Of a DNA stretch of 20,903 nt, positions 6,613 through 14,258 are shown one piece after another. Within the stretch, counting starts at the first letter, position 1, and each line of letters begins with the position of its first letter. The DNA is from JBMNTU01 sp050945895 (GTDB lineage Bacteria; Bacillota; Clostridia; Christensenellales; Christensenellaceae). The position numbers and the translations under genes were made by a program. The notes beneath the pieces were generated by a model, which worked only from the letters and a program-made list of their open reading frames with translations, had not been told where the DNA came from and searched no databases. Location of the stretch: assembly GCA_050945895.1 (NCBI GenBank), contig JBMNTU010000031.1:1-20903 (forward strand), in the 5' to 3' direction.

Positions 6613-6716
6613 CAGGACAAAGAGAAAGCGTATAGTTGCGCCGGGGTGGATTTTGCATGAGCACTGCGGCGTGTTTGCTTGTTTTTATGGAATATAATAC
6701 AGGAGTTACGTTACAG

Positions 6717-6746
6717 CTGCCTCGAAGACGATTGTTTTCGGGGCAG
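6717..6746 (+). other. Strong 13-bp hairpin in the acpP-fabK gap
   Basis: Bases 6717-6729 pair with 6734-6746 over 13 positions (11 Watson-Crick, 2 G-T) around the 4-nt loop GATT. The next bases are TCATGAAAAC, so no T-run makes it a terminator. It sits 33 nt before the fabK start and is likely an mRNA processing, stabilising or regulatory element. A weak TATAAT at 6693-6698 without a good -35 lies just upstream. Confidence 0.6.
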
Positions 6747-6779
6747 TCATGAAAACAGGGATGTTTGGAAGGGCGGCAG

Positions 6780-7718
6780 ATGAAGACAAAACTAACAGAG
6801 TTGCTAAATATTGAGTATCCGATCGTGCAGGGCGGTATGGCGTGGATTGCAACGGGAGAGCTTGCAGGAGGGGTCAGCGAAGCCGGCGGGCTTGGCCTGG
6901 TTGCGGGCGGCAGTGCGCCGGCCGACGTGGTGCGCGCAGAGATTCGGAAGGTTCGGGAAATAACAGATAAGCCTTTTGGCGTAAACATTATGCTGCTTTC
7001 GCCGTTTGCGGACGATTTGGCACAGCTTGTAATAGACGAAAAGGTGCCCGTTGTTACGACGGGTGCAGGCAACCCGGGAATTTATATAGGCAAATGGAAA
7101 GACGCGGGAATAAAGGTGGTTCCTGTAATTGCGAGCGTGGCATATGCTAAGAGGATGCAGAAGCTGGGCGCGGATGCGGTTGTTGCGGAAGGCAGCGAAG
7201 CGGGCGGGCACATCGGGGAAACGACTACGATGGCGCTTGTTCCGCAGGTGTGCGATGCGGTAGATATTCCTGTCATTGCCGCGGGAGGGGTTGCAGATGG
7301 ACGCGGCCTGGCAGCGGTGTTTATGCTGGGGGCTTCGGGTGCGCAGGTTGGCACACGGTTTTTGGTAGCAAACGAATGCACAGTGCATGATAACTATAAA
7401 CAGAAGGTAATCGATTCGCGCGATACGGACAGCGCAGTTACGGGCCGTGTGACCGGGCATCCGGTGCGGGTCATAAAAAACAGGCTGGTACGCGAGTACC
7501 GGGAGCTTGACGATAAGAACGCGACCTTGGAAGAGTATGAGGCGCTGGGTGCGGACAGACTGAGAAAGGCGGCAAAGGACGGCGATGTGCAGTATGGTTC
7601 TGTTATGGCAGGGCAGATTGCCGGTATGATAAAAAAACGCCAAAGTGCGAAAGAGATTATTGTAGAGATTTGCGAAGAAGCAGAAAAACTGATGTGTGGA
7701 GGAAAATGCTGTGAGTAA
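6780..7718 (+). CDS. fabK: Enoyl-ACP reductase II (FMN-dependent)
   Basis: This flavoprotein performs the last reduction of each elongation cycle, turning trans-2-enoyl-ACP to acyl-ACP with NAD(P)H. It has 312 residues with the nitronate-monooxygenase-like TIM-barrel fold: YPIVQGGMAWIA at the start, EGSEAGGHIGE with His144 (the residue essential in pneumococcal FabK), then AAGGVADGRG and GAQVGTRFLVA for flavin phosphate binding. ATG 6780 is preferred, with GGAAGGG about 6 nt upstream, over a TTG 15 nt earlier. It overlaps fabD by 8 nt. No fabI is seen, so this is probably the main enoyl reductase, a class known to be insensitive to triclosan. Confidence 0.96.
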   Translation: MKTKLTELLNIEYPIVQGGMAWIATGELAGGVSEAGGLGLVAGGSAPADVVRAEIRKVREITDKPFGVNIMLLSPFADDLAQLVIDEKVPVVTTGAGNPGIYIGKWKDAGIKVVPVIASVAYAKRMQKLGADAVVAEGSEAGGHIGETTTMALVPQVCDAVDIPVIAAGGVADGRGLAAVFMLGASGAQVGTRFLVANECTVHDNYKQKVIDSRDTDSAVTGRVTGHPVRVIKNRLVREYRELDDKNATLEEYEALGADRLRKAAKDGDVQYGSVMAGQIAGMIKKRQSAKEIIVEICEEAEKLMCGGKCCE

Positions 7719-8643
7719 ACTGGCGGCGCTTTTTTCCGGGCAGGGCGCGCAAAAACCCGGAATGGGAAAAAGCCTTTACGACACGTCCCCAAGGGCCAGG
7801 ACCATTTTTGAACGTGCCGAAGCGATTCGGCCGGGCATAAAGGACCTGTGTTTTTCGGGCACGCAGGAAGAACTCGACAAAACGATCCATACGCAGCCGT
7901 GTATTTTTACAGTAGATGTTGCGGCGTACACGGCGTTTTCGGAGATTGCGCAGCCTGCGTATTGCGCCGGTTTTTCCCTGGGGGAATATGCGGCGCTGAC
8001 TTGTGGGGGCGTTATGCCGTTTGAAGATGTGTTCCGGCTTGTTTTAAAGCGGGCAGAGTGGATGCAGCAGGCGGCGGACGAGCACCCGGGCGGCATGGTT
8101 GCGGTGCTGGGGAAAACAAGCGACGAAGTGGATGCACTGCTGGACAAGGTTCGCGGAGACGGGCTTTTGATGGGCGTAAATTACAACTGCCCTGGGCAGA
8201 TCGTTGTGGCAGGAGACCTGGCAGAGCTTAATCGGCTGCTGGAATACGCGAAGGAAAATAAAATCAAATGCGTACGGCTGAATACAGGCGGGGCGTTTCA
8301 CTCGCCGTATATGGAAAGCGCTTCCGAAAAGATATTTGAAGCGGTGCAGGATATGAATTTCTTGGAGCCGCTGATTCCGCTGTATTCGAACAAAACGGCG
8401 CAGCTGTACGAGCTGCCGACGATGAAAAAAGAGCTGGCAGACCAAACGAAGTGCCCGGTTCTGTTTGAGAAGATTATCCGCGATATGATCAAACGCGGCT
8501 GCGATACGTTTGTGGAAACGGGGCAGGGCAATACGCTTTTGGGGTTTGTGCGCCGGATAGACAAGTCTGTAAACGTGTTTCATGTGGACGACGCCCAAAG
8601 CTTCAACGAAGCGGCCGATTCGCTCAACGCGCTGGGGTTTTAG
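7711..8643 (+). CDS. fabD: Malonyl-CoA:ACP transacylase
   Basis: It moves malonate from CoA to acyl carrier protein. It has 310 residues from GTG 7711, chosen because GGAGG at 7698-7702 lies 8 nt upstream. The start overlaps the end of fabK. Motifs are FSGQGAQKPGMG at the N-terminus, the nucleophile Ser89 in GFSLGE, Arg114 (KRAEWMQ), which binds the malonyl carboxylate, and catalytic His197 in AFHSPYM. The usual GHSLGE is GFSLGE here, a variant in the residue before the nucleophile elbow; the key residues remain. fabG follows after 2 nt, implying coupled translation. Confidence 0.96.
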   Translation: MSKLAALFSGQGAQKPGMGKSLYDTSPRARTIFERAEAIRPGIKDLCFSGTQEELDKTIHTQPCIFTVDVAAYTAFSEIAQPAYCAGFSLGEYAALTCGGVMPFEDVFRLVLKRAEWMQQAADEHPGGMVAVLGKTSDEVDALLDKVRGDGLLMGVNYNCPGQIVVAGDLAELNRLLEYAKENKIKCVRLNTGGAFHSPYMESASEKIFEAVQDMNFLEPLIPLYSNKTAQLYELPTMKKELADQTKCPVLFEKIIRDMIKRGCDTFVETGQGNTLLGFVRRIDKSVNVFHVDDAQSFNEAADSLNALGF

Positions 8644-8645
8644 CG

Positions 8646-9365
8646 ATGAAGACGGCGATCGTTACGGGTGCTGCGCGCGGCATAGGCCGGGAGATTGCGC
8701 TGCGCCTTTTGAATGAAGGTATCAATGTTGCCATAAACGACCTGGAAGAGAGCATTGCGGGAATGGAGCTTCCGGCGCAAAGCGACCGGGTTGCCTGCTT
8801 TCCGGCGGATGTGGGAGACTTTGGGCAGGCCGGGGCAATGGTGGCGGCCGTTATGGAGCGCTTTGGCAGCGTTGACATTCTGGTGAACAACGCGGGCATT
8901 TTGCGGGACGGATACCTGACAAAAATGAACGAGCAGGATTTTGACGATGTAATCCGCGTAAACCTGAAAAGCGTGTTTAATTGCTCGCGGCATGTATTGC
9001 CGCATATGATGCGGCAAAAATACGGCCGGATTGTAAGCCTTTCGTCTATGATGGGCATACGGGGAAACAGCGGACAGACAAACTATGCGGCCTCTAAGGC
9101 AGGCGTAATCGGCTTTACCAAGGCGCTGGCCAAGGAAGTGGCGGCGCGCGGAATTACCGTAAATGCGCTTGCGCCCGGGTTTATCCGGACGGATATGACG
9201 GACAGCATTCGGGAAGATATAAAAGAAGCGATTGTAAAGAGCATACCGGCCGGAGATTTGGGCACGATTGACGACGTGGCGGAAATGGCCGTATTTTTGG
9301 CAGGAGAAAAAGCAGGGTATATTACCGGCCAGGTGATTTCGATGAACGGCGGGTATTACTGCTGA
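8646..9365 (+). CDS. fabG: Beta-ketoacyl-ACP reductase, first copy
   Basis: This 239-residue short-chain dehydrogenase reduces beta-ketoacyl-ACP. The Rossmann motif is TGAARGIG (residues 7-14), NNAG is at 81-84, and the catalytic set is Asn106, Ser134, Tyr147 and Lys151. At the end of the second beta strand the sequence is INDLEES, with an acidic residue. In classical short-chain dehydrogenases that position favours NAD(H) over NADPH. The start lies 2 nt after the fabD stop with only a weak ribosome site, so it is probably coupled to fabD. A second fabG follows directly. The two differ most in the cofactor region and around residues 31-50, so this is not a recent duplicate. It could serve a related but distinct reduction. 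Confidence 0.92.
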   Translation: MKTAIVTGAARGIGREIALRLLNEGINVAINDLEESIAGMELPAQSDRVACFPADVGDFGQAGAMVAAVMERFGSVDILVNNAGILRDGYLTKMNEQDFDDVIRVNLKSVFNCSRHVLPHMMRQKYGRIVSLSSMMGIRGNSGQTNYAASKAGVIGFTKALAKEVAARGITVNALAPGFIRTDMTDSIREDIKEAIVKSIPAGDLGTIDDVAEMAVFLAGEKAGYITGQVISMNGGYYC

Positions 9366-9380
9366 AAATGGGGGAAAAGT

Positions 9381-10112
9381 ATGGCGAAAACAGCGATTGT
9401 AACGGGCGCTTCGCGTGGCATTGGAAAACAGATTGCGCTGCGGCTGGCCAAGGATGACTACAAGGTGGTGGTCAATTTCCGTTCGGCCGAGCAGCAGGCG
9501 ATGGAAGTGCTGCAGGAAATGGAGCGTATGGGGAAGGACGCTATTTTGTACCAGGCGGACGTGGGGGATTTTGACGCGGCAAAACAAATGATGGACGATA
9601 TTAAAGAGCAGTTTGGCTCGATCGACCTGCTGGTAAACAACGCGGGCATCACGCGGGACGGCCTATTGGCGCGCATGAAGGAAGAGGATTTTGACGAAGT
9701 GATCCGTACAAACCTGAAGAGCGTTTTCAACTGCTGCCGGCATGCGGCGCCGTATATGATGAAGCAGCGCGCGGGCAAAATTATCAACATGACGTCGGTA
9801 GTGGGGCTTGCGGGGCAGGCGGGGCAGACAAACTATGCTGCTTCTAAAGCGGGGATCGTGGGCTTTACAAAAGCGCTTGCGCAAGAGCTTGGGTCTCGCG
9901 GGATAACGGTAAACGCCGTGGCGCCCGGATATGTGCAAACGGAGATGACCGACGCGCTCAGCGATAAGGTAAAAGAAGCGATTATGGGCTCTATTCCGCT
10001 GGGCCGCGGCGCCCGGGCAGAGGAGATTGCAAATACGGTTGCATACCTGGCAAGCGAGCAGGCGGACTATATTACCGGCCAGGTGATTTCTGTAAACGGC
10101 GGGATGTATTGA
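9381..10112 (+). CDS. fabG: Beta-ketoacyl-ACP reductase, second copy
   Basis: It has 243 residues and is the more canonical FabG of the pair. It has TGASRGIG near residue 8, NNAG at 86-89, and catalytic Asn111, Ser139, Tyr152 and Lys156. After the second beta strand it reads VNFRSAEQ, with Arg in place of the acidic residue of the first copy, as expected for NADPH binding. GGGGAAAAGT precedes the ATG. It lies 15 nt after the first copy and 49 nt before fabF, in the position fabG normally holds in this cluster. Confidence 0.95.
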   Translation: MAKTAIVTGASRGIGKQIALRLAKDDYKVVVNFRSAEQQAMEVLQEMERMGKDAILYQADVGDFDAAKQMMDDIKEQFGSIDLLVNNAGITRDGLLARMKEEDFDEVIRTNLKSVFNCCRHAAPYMMKQRAGKIINMTSVVGLAGQAGQTNYAASKAGIVGFTKALAQELGSRGITVNAVAPGYVQTEMTDALSDKVKEAIMGSIPLGRGARAEEIANTVAYLASEQADYITGQVISVNGGMY

Positions 10113-10161
10113 TGGGGCCTGCCTGTTTTTTGGGATTACATAACTACGGAGTGGAGGACAT

Positions 10162-11397
10162 ATGAACAGAAGAGTAGTGGTAACAGGAATAGGTGCGGTT
10201 TCCCCGGTGGGCAACAGCGCCAAAGACATGTGGCAGAATATGAAGCAGGGCGTGAACGGGATCGACGAGATCACCATTTTGGACACGTCGGATATGCCTG
10301 TTAAAATGGGCGGGGAAATCAAGAATTTTGACCCCAAGGATTACATGGACGCAAAGCTTGCGCGCCGGATGGACAAATACTGCTGGTATGGCATGGTTGC
10401 GGGCAGCGAAGCGATGGAAGACGCAAACTTTGGAGCAAATATGCCTGCTGCAGAGCGCTTTGGTATATTGATCGGCAGCGGAATCGGCGGGCTGGAAACG
10501 GCGCAAAACGAAGTGACAAAGCTGAATGAAAAAGGCTTCCGGCGGACAAACCCATTGTTTATCCCTATGATGATCGGCAATATGGCGTCCGGCAACCTGG
10601 CAATCAAGTATGGGCTAAAAGGCCATAATACAACCGTTACGACTGCGTGCGCGTCGGCGACGCATTCCATTGGCGATGCATTCCGCATCATCCGGCATGG
10701 TTATGCGGACGCAATGATAGCGGGCGGCGCAGAGGGCGCGTTGACGCCGCTGGCATTATCCGGCTTTTGCGGGCTGAAGGCGCTTTCGCTTTCGACGGAC
10801 AAAAACCGCGCTTCCATTCCGTTTGACCTAGAGAGGAACGGGTTTGTTGTGGGAGAGGGCGCAGGGGCGCTTGTGCTGGAAGAATATGAGAGCGCCAAAA
10901 AACGGGGCGCGAAAATATATGCGGAAGTATTGGGCTATGGAGCGACGGCGGACGCGTACCATATGACGGCGCCGCACCCCGAGGGGGAGGGCGCCATTTC
11001 GGCAATGAGGCTTGCGGTGGAAGACGGCGGTATAGCGCCGGATATGGTGGAATATATCAATGCGCACGGTACGTCTACCCAGTTGAACGACAAAGCGGAG
11101 ACCTACGCGGTGCACCAGGTGTTTGGAGCGCACGCAAAGGATATGTGCATGTCGTCTACAAAATCTATGACGGGGCACCTTTTGGGCGCGGCCGGGGCGA
11201 TTGAAGCTGTGGCGACGGTTATGACGGTGTTTGAAGATTTTATGCCGCCGACCATCAATTATAAAGTGGCCGACCCGGAATGCGACATCGACTGCGTACC
11301 CAATGAAGGACGGGCAAAGGAAGTCAACTATGCGCTGACAAATTCGTTTGCGTTTGGCGGCCACAATGCAACGCTTTTGTTCGGTAAAGTGAAATAA
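10162..11397 (+). CDS. fabF: Beta-ketoacyl-ACP synthase II
   Basis: This is the elongating condensing enzyme, joining malonyl-ACP to acyl-ACP. It has 411 residues with a complete thiolase-fold active site: Cys163 in TACASATHSIGDAF, His302 in NAHGTST, Lys334 and His339 in STKSMTGHLLGAAGA, and the C-terminal NSFAFGGHNATLLF loop. A GGAGG site lies 4 nt before the ATG. With no fabA, fabB or fabM in the window, FabF is the only elongating synthase seen here; how unsaturated chains are made cannot be told. Confidence 0.97.
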   Translation: MNRRVVVTGIGAVSPVGNSAKDMWQNMKQGVNGIDEITILDTSDMPVKMGGEIKNFDPKDYMDAKLARRMDKYCWYGMVAGSEAMEDANFGANMPAAERFGILIGSGIGGLETAQNEVTKLNEKGFRRTNPLFIPMMIGNMASGNLAIKYGLKGHNTTVTTACASATHSIGDAFRIIRHGYADAMIAGGAEGALTPLALSGFCGLKALSLSTDKNRASIPFDLERNGFVVGEGAGALVLEEYESAKKRGAKIYAEVLGYGATADAYHMTAPHPEGEGAISAMRLAVEDGGIAPDMVEYINAHGTSTQLNDKAETYAVHQVFGAHAKDMCMSSTKSMTGHLLGAAGAIEAVATVMTVFEDFMPPTINYKVADPECDIDCVPNEGRAKEVNYALTNSFAFGGHNATLLFGKVK

Positions 11398-11425
11398 TCC
11401 GTTCATTTGTGGTTCACATTCCGGA

Positions 11426-11497
11426 AATATGATATAATGAGCCTGCGAATTTCATCATATTCTTCCATATAGATTTTTTCGGTGAATATGATATAAT
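11426..11497 (+). promoter_or_regulatory. Two identical extended -10 elements plus an inverted third copy of the motif
   Basis: The 13-mer AATATGATATAAT occurs at 11426-11438 and again at 11485-11497. Each contains TGATATAAT, an extended -10 (TGn plus perfect TATAAT), while -35 boxes are weak. Between them ATCATATT (11454-11461) is the inverted form of the first 8 bases. This suggests an internal tandem promoter for the zinc-ribbon and acc genes, possibly with an operator built from AATATGAT half-sites. Confidence 0.55.
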
Positions 11498-11527
11498 AGC
11501 GTTGCTGCCTGAAAGGAAGGCGCAAAA

Positions 11528-11845
11528 ATGGCTGGAAAAATCCCAAAGTGGAAAATGGACCCGCACAAGGTATACAGCCTGCCGCTGCATCATAGCTTCA
11601 AGGAATTGTGCGTATTCTGGTTCAGGAAAAAGATATGCCCGGATTGCGGCGCGAAAATGGCTTTTACACCGGACGAGGTGCACAAGGGGGAAGGACGGCT
11701 GGGCGGGCCGGAGTCGTCGAGTGCGTTTACCAATCCTAGGCAGGCGTACGACCTGTATTACTTCTATACATGCGAGCAGTGCAATAAATGTTACTCGCTG
11801 GAGATGCTGACTGTGCTTTATGGGGAAATGAAGCAATCGAAATAA
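11528..11845 (+). CDS. Small zinc-ribbon-like protein of unknown function
   Basis: This 105-residue protein belongs to no family I recognise. It has two cysteine knuckles: CPDC (Cys37, Cys40) and CEQC (Cys82, Cys85), with a further Cys88, as in split zinc ribbons. The segment between them (GEGRLGGPESSSAFTNP) looks like a loop, and the protein has several Trp, Tyr and Phe residues. No signal peptide or membrane segment is seen. AAGGAAGG lies about 8 nt before ATG 11528. It sits between fabF and accB, 130 nt after fabF and 40 nt before accB, with its own promoter candidates, so it is probably co-expressed with the carboxylase genes. A regulatory or assembly role is possible but unproven. Codon and base composition match the neighbours. 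Confidence 0.75.
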   Translation: MAGKIPKWKMDPHKVYSLPLHHSFKELCVFWFRKKICPDCGAKMAFTPDEVHKGEGRLGGPESSSAFTNPRQAYDLYYFYTCEQCNKCYSLEMLTVLYGEMKQSK

Positions 11846-11885
11846 GGATGGGCAAAACAGCGCCCTAAAAGAGGAGAATGCGAAG

Positions 11886-12326
11886 TTGACGGTAAAGGAA
11901 ATATTGCAGATACTGGAGGCCGCCGATAAAAGCGGTTTCGATACATTTGAAATGACGAACAAGGAATTTGGCATCAAGCTTTCGAGAGGGCAAAACCTGG
12001 TGAGCGTTGTGCCTGCTGTGCAAGCAGCTCCGGCGACTGTTGCGCCTGTTTTGGCGCCGGCCGAAAGCGCTCCTGCGGCGGAGGAAAAAACAACCGGCGT
12101 TGCCGGTGCAAAGGAAGTCAATTCGCCGCTTGTGGGAATTTTCCATCCGCTTGCCAAACCGGTCAAAATTGGCGATAAACTGAAAAAGGGCGATGTGATC
12201 TGCATGGTGGAAGCCATGAAGCTGATGAACGAAATCGTTATGCCCGAGGATGGAGAAATCGTGTGGATTGCGGGAGAAGACGGCGATACGGTTGAATTTG
12301 GACAGCTGATCTGCAATTATATCTGA
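11886..12326 (+). CDS. accB: Biotin carboxyl carrier protein of acetyl-CoA carboxylase
   Basis: This is a 146-residue swinging-arm subunit that carries CO2 on biotin between AccC and AccA/AccD. The biotinyl lysine is Lys112 in VEAMKLMNEI. An N-terminal helical part (1-40) and an Ala/Pro-rich linker (46-66) precede the biotinyl domain beginning SPLVGIF at residue 80. The stretch after it (HPLAKPVKIGDKL) is shorter than in E. coli, so the protruding thumb loop appears absent. The start is probably TTG 11886: GGAG lies 9 nt upstream, and the nearby ATG 11878 is out of frame and stops at once. A terminator-like hairpin follows the gene. Confidence 0.95.
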   Translation: MTVKEILQILEAADKSGFDTFEMTNKEFGIKLSRGQNLVSVVPAVQAAPATVAPVLAPAESAPAAEEKTTGVAGAKEVNSPLVGIFHPLAKPVKIGDKLKKGDVICMVEAMKLMNEIVMPEDGEIVWIAGEDGDTVEFGQLICNYI

Positions 12327-12333
12327 GGAAAGC

Positions 12334-12374
12334 AAAGCCGTGTGTGGGAGGTTTTTTGCATACACAGGCTTTTT
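12334..12374 (+). terminator. Terminator-like hairpin between accB and fabZ
   Basis: AAAGCC (12334-12339) and TGTGT (12341-12345) pair with ACACA (12362-12366) and GGCTTT (12367-12372), with one bulged G and a loop of about 16 nt. The stem runs into TTTTT and then GTATTG. It lies inside the gene cluster, so it may let only part of the transcripts through and lower fabZ-accCDA relative to accB. Confidence 0.6.
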
Positions 12375-12396
12375 GTATTGTTAAGGAGAGTTTGGC

Positions 12397-12831
12397 GTGA
12401 AAATCGACAAGGAAGGCATCAAGAAAATACTGCCGCACAGGGAACCGTTTTTGCTGATTGATGAGGTCATCGAATGCGAGATTGGCAAGCGCACAAAGGC
12501 CGTCTGGCATATTACGGAAGACTTGTATTTTTTTAAGGGGCATTTTCCCGGAAGGCCCATTTTACCCGGCGTGCTCATTGCCGAATCGCTGGCGCAGGCA
12601 GGCGCAATTGCCATTTTGCAGGACGAGAAATATAAGGACCGGTTTGCGCTTTTTGGCGGGATAGACAATATACGCTTCCGGGGGCAGGTAAAACCGGGCG
12701 ACGACCTGGTGCTGGAGACGGAAATCGAGCGGATTTCGACAGTGGGCGGAAAAGGAAATGTGCGCGCCGCGGTGAACGATAAAGTGGTTTGCGAAGGAAA
12801 AATACTCTTTGCGCTTATTAAAGATGAATAA
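12397..12831 (+). CDS. fabZ: 3-hydroxyacyl-ACP dehydratase
   Basis: It removes water from beta-hydroxyacyl-ACP to give the trans-2-enoyl form. It has 144 residues and a hot-dog fold. Catalytic His49 lies in FKGHFPGRPILPG and Glu63 in LIAESLAQ. The N-terminal LPHREPFLLIDEV block is typical. GTG 12397 is used as start with AAGGAG 8 nt upstream. It lies between accB and accC, as in streptococci and many clostridia. Confidence 0.96.
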   Translation: MKIDKEGIKKILPHREPFLLIDEVIECEIGKRTKAVWHITEDLYFFKGHFPGRPILPGVLIAESLAQAGAIAILQDEKYKDRFALFGGIDNIRFRGQVKPGDDLVLETEIERISTVGGKGNVRAAVNDKVVCEGKILFALIKDE

Positions 12832-12861
12832 TACGGCCGTGTGCCGGGGGAGATAGTCAAT

Positions 12862-14235
12862 ATGATTCGAAAGGTTTTAATTGCCAACAGGGGGGAAATT
12901 GCGGTGCGTGTAATACGCGCCTGCCGCGAGCTTGGCATAGAGACCGTTGCCGTGTATTCTACGGCGGATGAAATAGCGCTTCATACGCAGCTTGCGGATG
13001 AGGCTGTTTGTATTGGGCCGCCCGCGCCCAAAGACAGCTACCTGAACACCTATAATGTTTTGTCTGCCGCAAGCGTTTCGGGCGCGGACGCAATTCATCC
13101 GGGGTATGGGTTTTTGTCTGAAAATTCGAAGTTTGTGCGCATGTGCAACAAAAGCAATATTATTTTCATTGGCCCGGACGCGGAAGCGATGGAAAAGATG
13201 GGCGACAAGCTGATGGCGCGCAAAATTATGACGGACGCAAACGTACCGGTTATTCCGGGGTCGCTGGATGCGCTGGATGGCGTAGACGACGCAATTGCGT
13301 GCGCGGGCAAAGTGGGTTACCCGGTCATGATTAAGGCTGCTTCGGGCGGCGGCGGGCGGGGAATCCGCAAGGTGGAAAAAGAAGAGGATATGGAAGGCGC
13401 ATATACCGCGGCAGAGCAGGAGGCGATCGGCGCGTTTGGCGACGGAACGCTGTATATGGAAAAGTGCTTGGAAGACGCGCGCCACATAGAAGTACAAATA
13501 TTGTGTGATAATTTCGGAAACGCCATACATTTGTTTGAGCGTGAGTGTTCGCTCCAGCGGCGCAACCAGAAGGTGATGGAAGAAGCGCCCAGCGTGGCGT
13601 TCAGCCCCGAAAAACGCATGGAGATTGGCGAGGCGGCGGTGCGCGCAGCCAAGGCTTCGGGCTATAAAAATGCCGGCACGATTGAATTTTTGCTGGATGA
13701 AGATGGAAATTTCTATTTTATGGAGCTGAATGCGCGCGTGCAGGTAGAGCATCCGGTAACGGAGATGATAACGGATATCGATATCGTACGAGAGCAAATA
13801 CTGATTGCAGGCGGCAAGCCGCTTACATATGAGCAAAATGATATACGGCTGGAAGGGCATGCAATTGAGTGTCGCATCAATGCCGAGGACCCGGAGAACA
13901 ACTTTATGCCCTCTATTGGAACGATCAACACACTGCACTTTCCCGGGGGACCGGGTGTGCGGTTTGATACGGCGATGTATACGGGCTACAAAATACCGCC
14001 GAATTACGACTCCATGATCGGCAAGCTGATTGTCCATGCCCCAACGCGGGATCTGGCGCTGGCGAAGATGCGTGCGGCCATTACCGAACTGGTGGTAGAG
14101 GGAGTGGAGATCAATGCCGACTTTCAGTTGGATTTGCTAAACCACAAGGACGTAATTGCCGGAAAGCTGGATACGGGGCTTGTGGGGCGAATTATGGAAC
14201 AAAAAACAAAGAGGCGGGGCAAAAGCAAAGCGTAA
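12862..14235 (+). CDS. accC: Biotin carboxylase of acetyl-CoA carboxylase
   Basis: It carboxylates biotin on AccB with ATP and bicarbonate. It has 457 residues from ATG 12862, which has a GGGGGAGA site upstream. Domains in order are the N-terminal IRKVLIANRGEIAVR, HPGYGFLSEN at 79-88, and the ATP-grasp with Lys158 and glycine loop SGGGGRG (161-167). The metal and catalytic residues Glu288, Asn290, Arg292 and Glu296 lie in ELNARVQVEHPVTE, with Lys237 before them. Numbering agrees closely with the E. coli enzyme. The C-terminus ends in a basic tail. An earlier in-frame start at 12841 would add seven residues but lies before the ribosome site. Confidence 0.97.
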   Translation: MIRKVLIANRGEIAVRVIRACRELGIETVAVYSTADEIALHTQLADEAVCIGPPAPKDSYLNTYNVLSAASVSGADAIHPGYGFLSENSKFVRMCNKSNIIFIGPDAEAMEKMGDKLMARKIMTDANVPVIPGSLDALDGVDDAIACAGKVGYPVMIKAASGGGGRGIRKVEKEEDMEGAYTAAEQEAIGAFGDGTLYMEKCLEDARHIEVQILCDNFGNAIHLFERECSLQRRNQKVMEEAPSVAFSPEKRMEIGEAAVRAAKASGYKNAGTIEFLLDEDGNFYFMELNARVQVEHPVTEMITDIDIVREQILIAGGKPLTYEQNDIRLEGHAIECRINAEDPENNFMPSIGTINTLHFPGGPGVRFDTAMYTGYKIPPNYDSMIGKLIVHAPTRDLALAKMRAAITELVVEGVEINADFQLDLLNHKDVIAGKLDTGLVGRIMEQKTKRRGKSKA

Positions 14236-14258
14236 CGCTTTGATGGGAAGGATATAAG

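Noticed and set aside
11414..12316. Long minus-strand open frame of about 300 codons over the zinc-ribbon and accB genes
   Set aside because: It is a composition-driven antisense frame; the plus-strand frames have ribosome sites and clear motifs, including the biotin attachment site.
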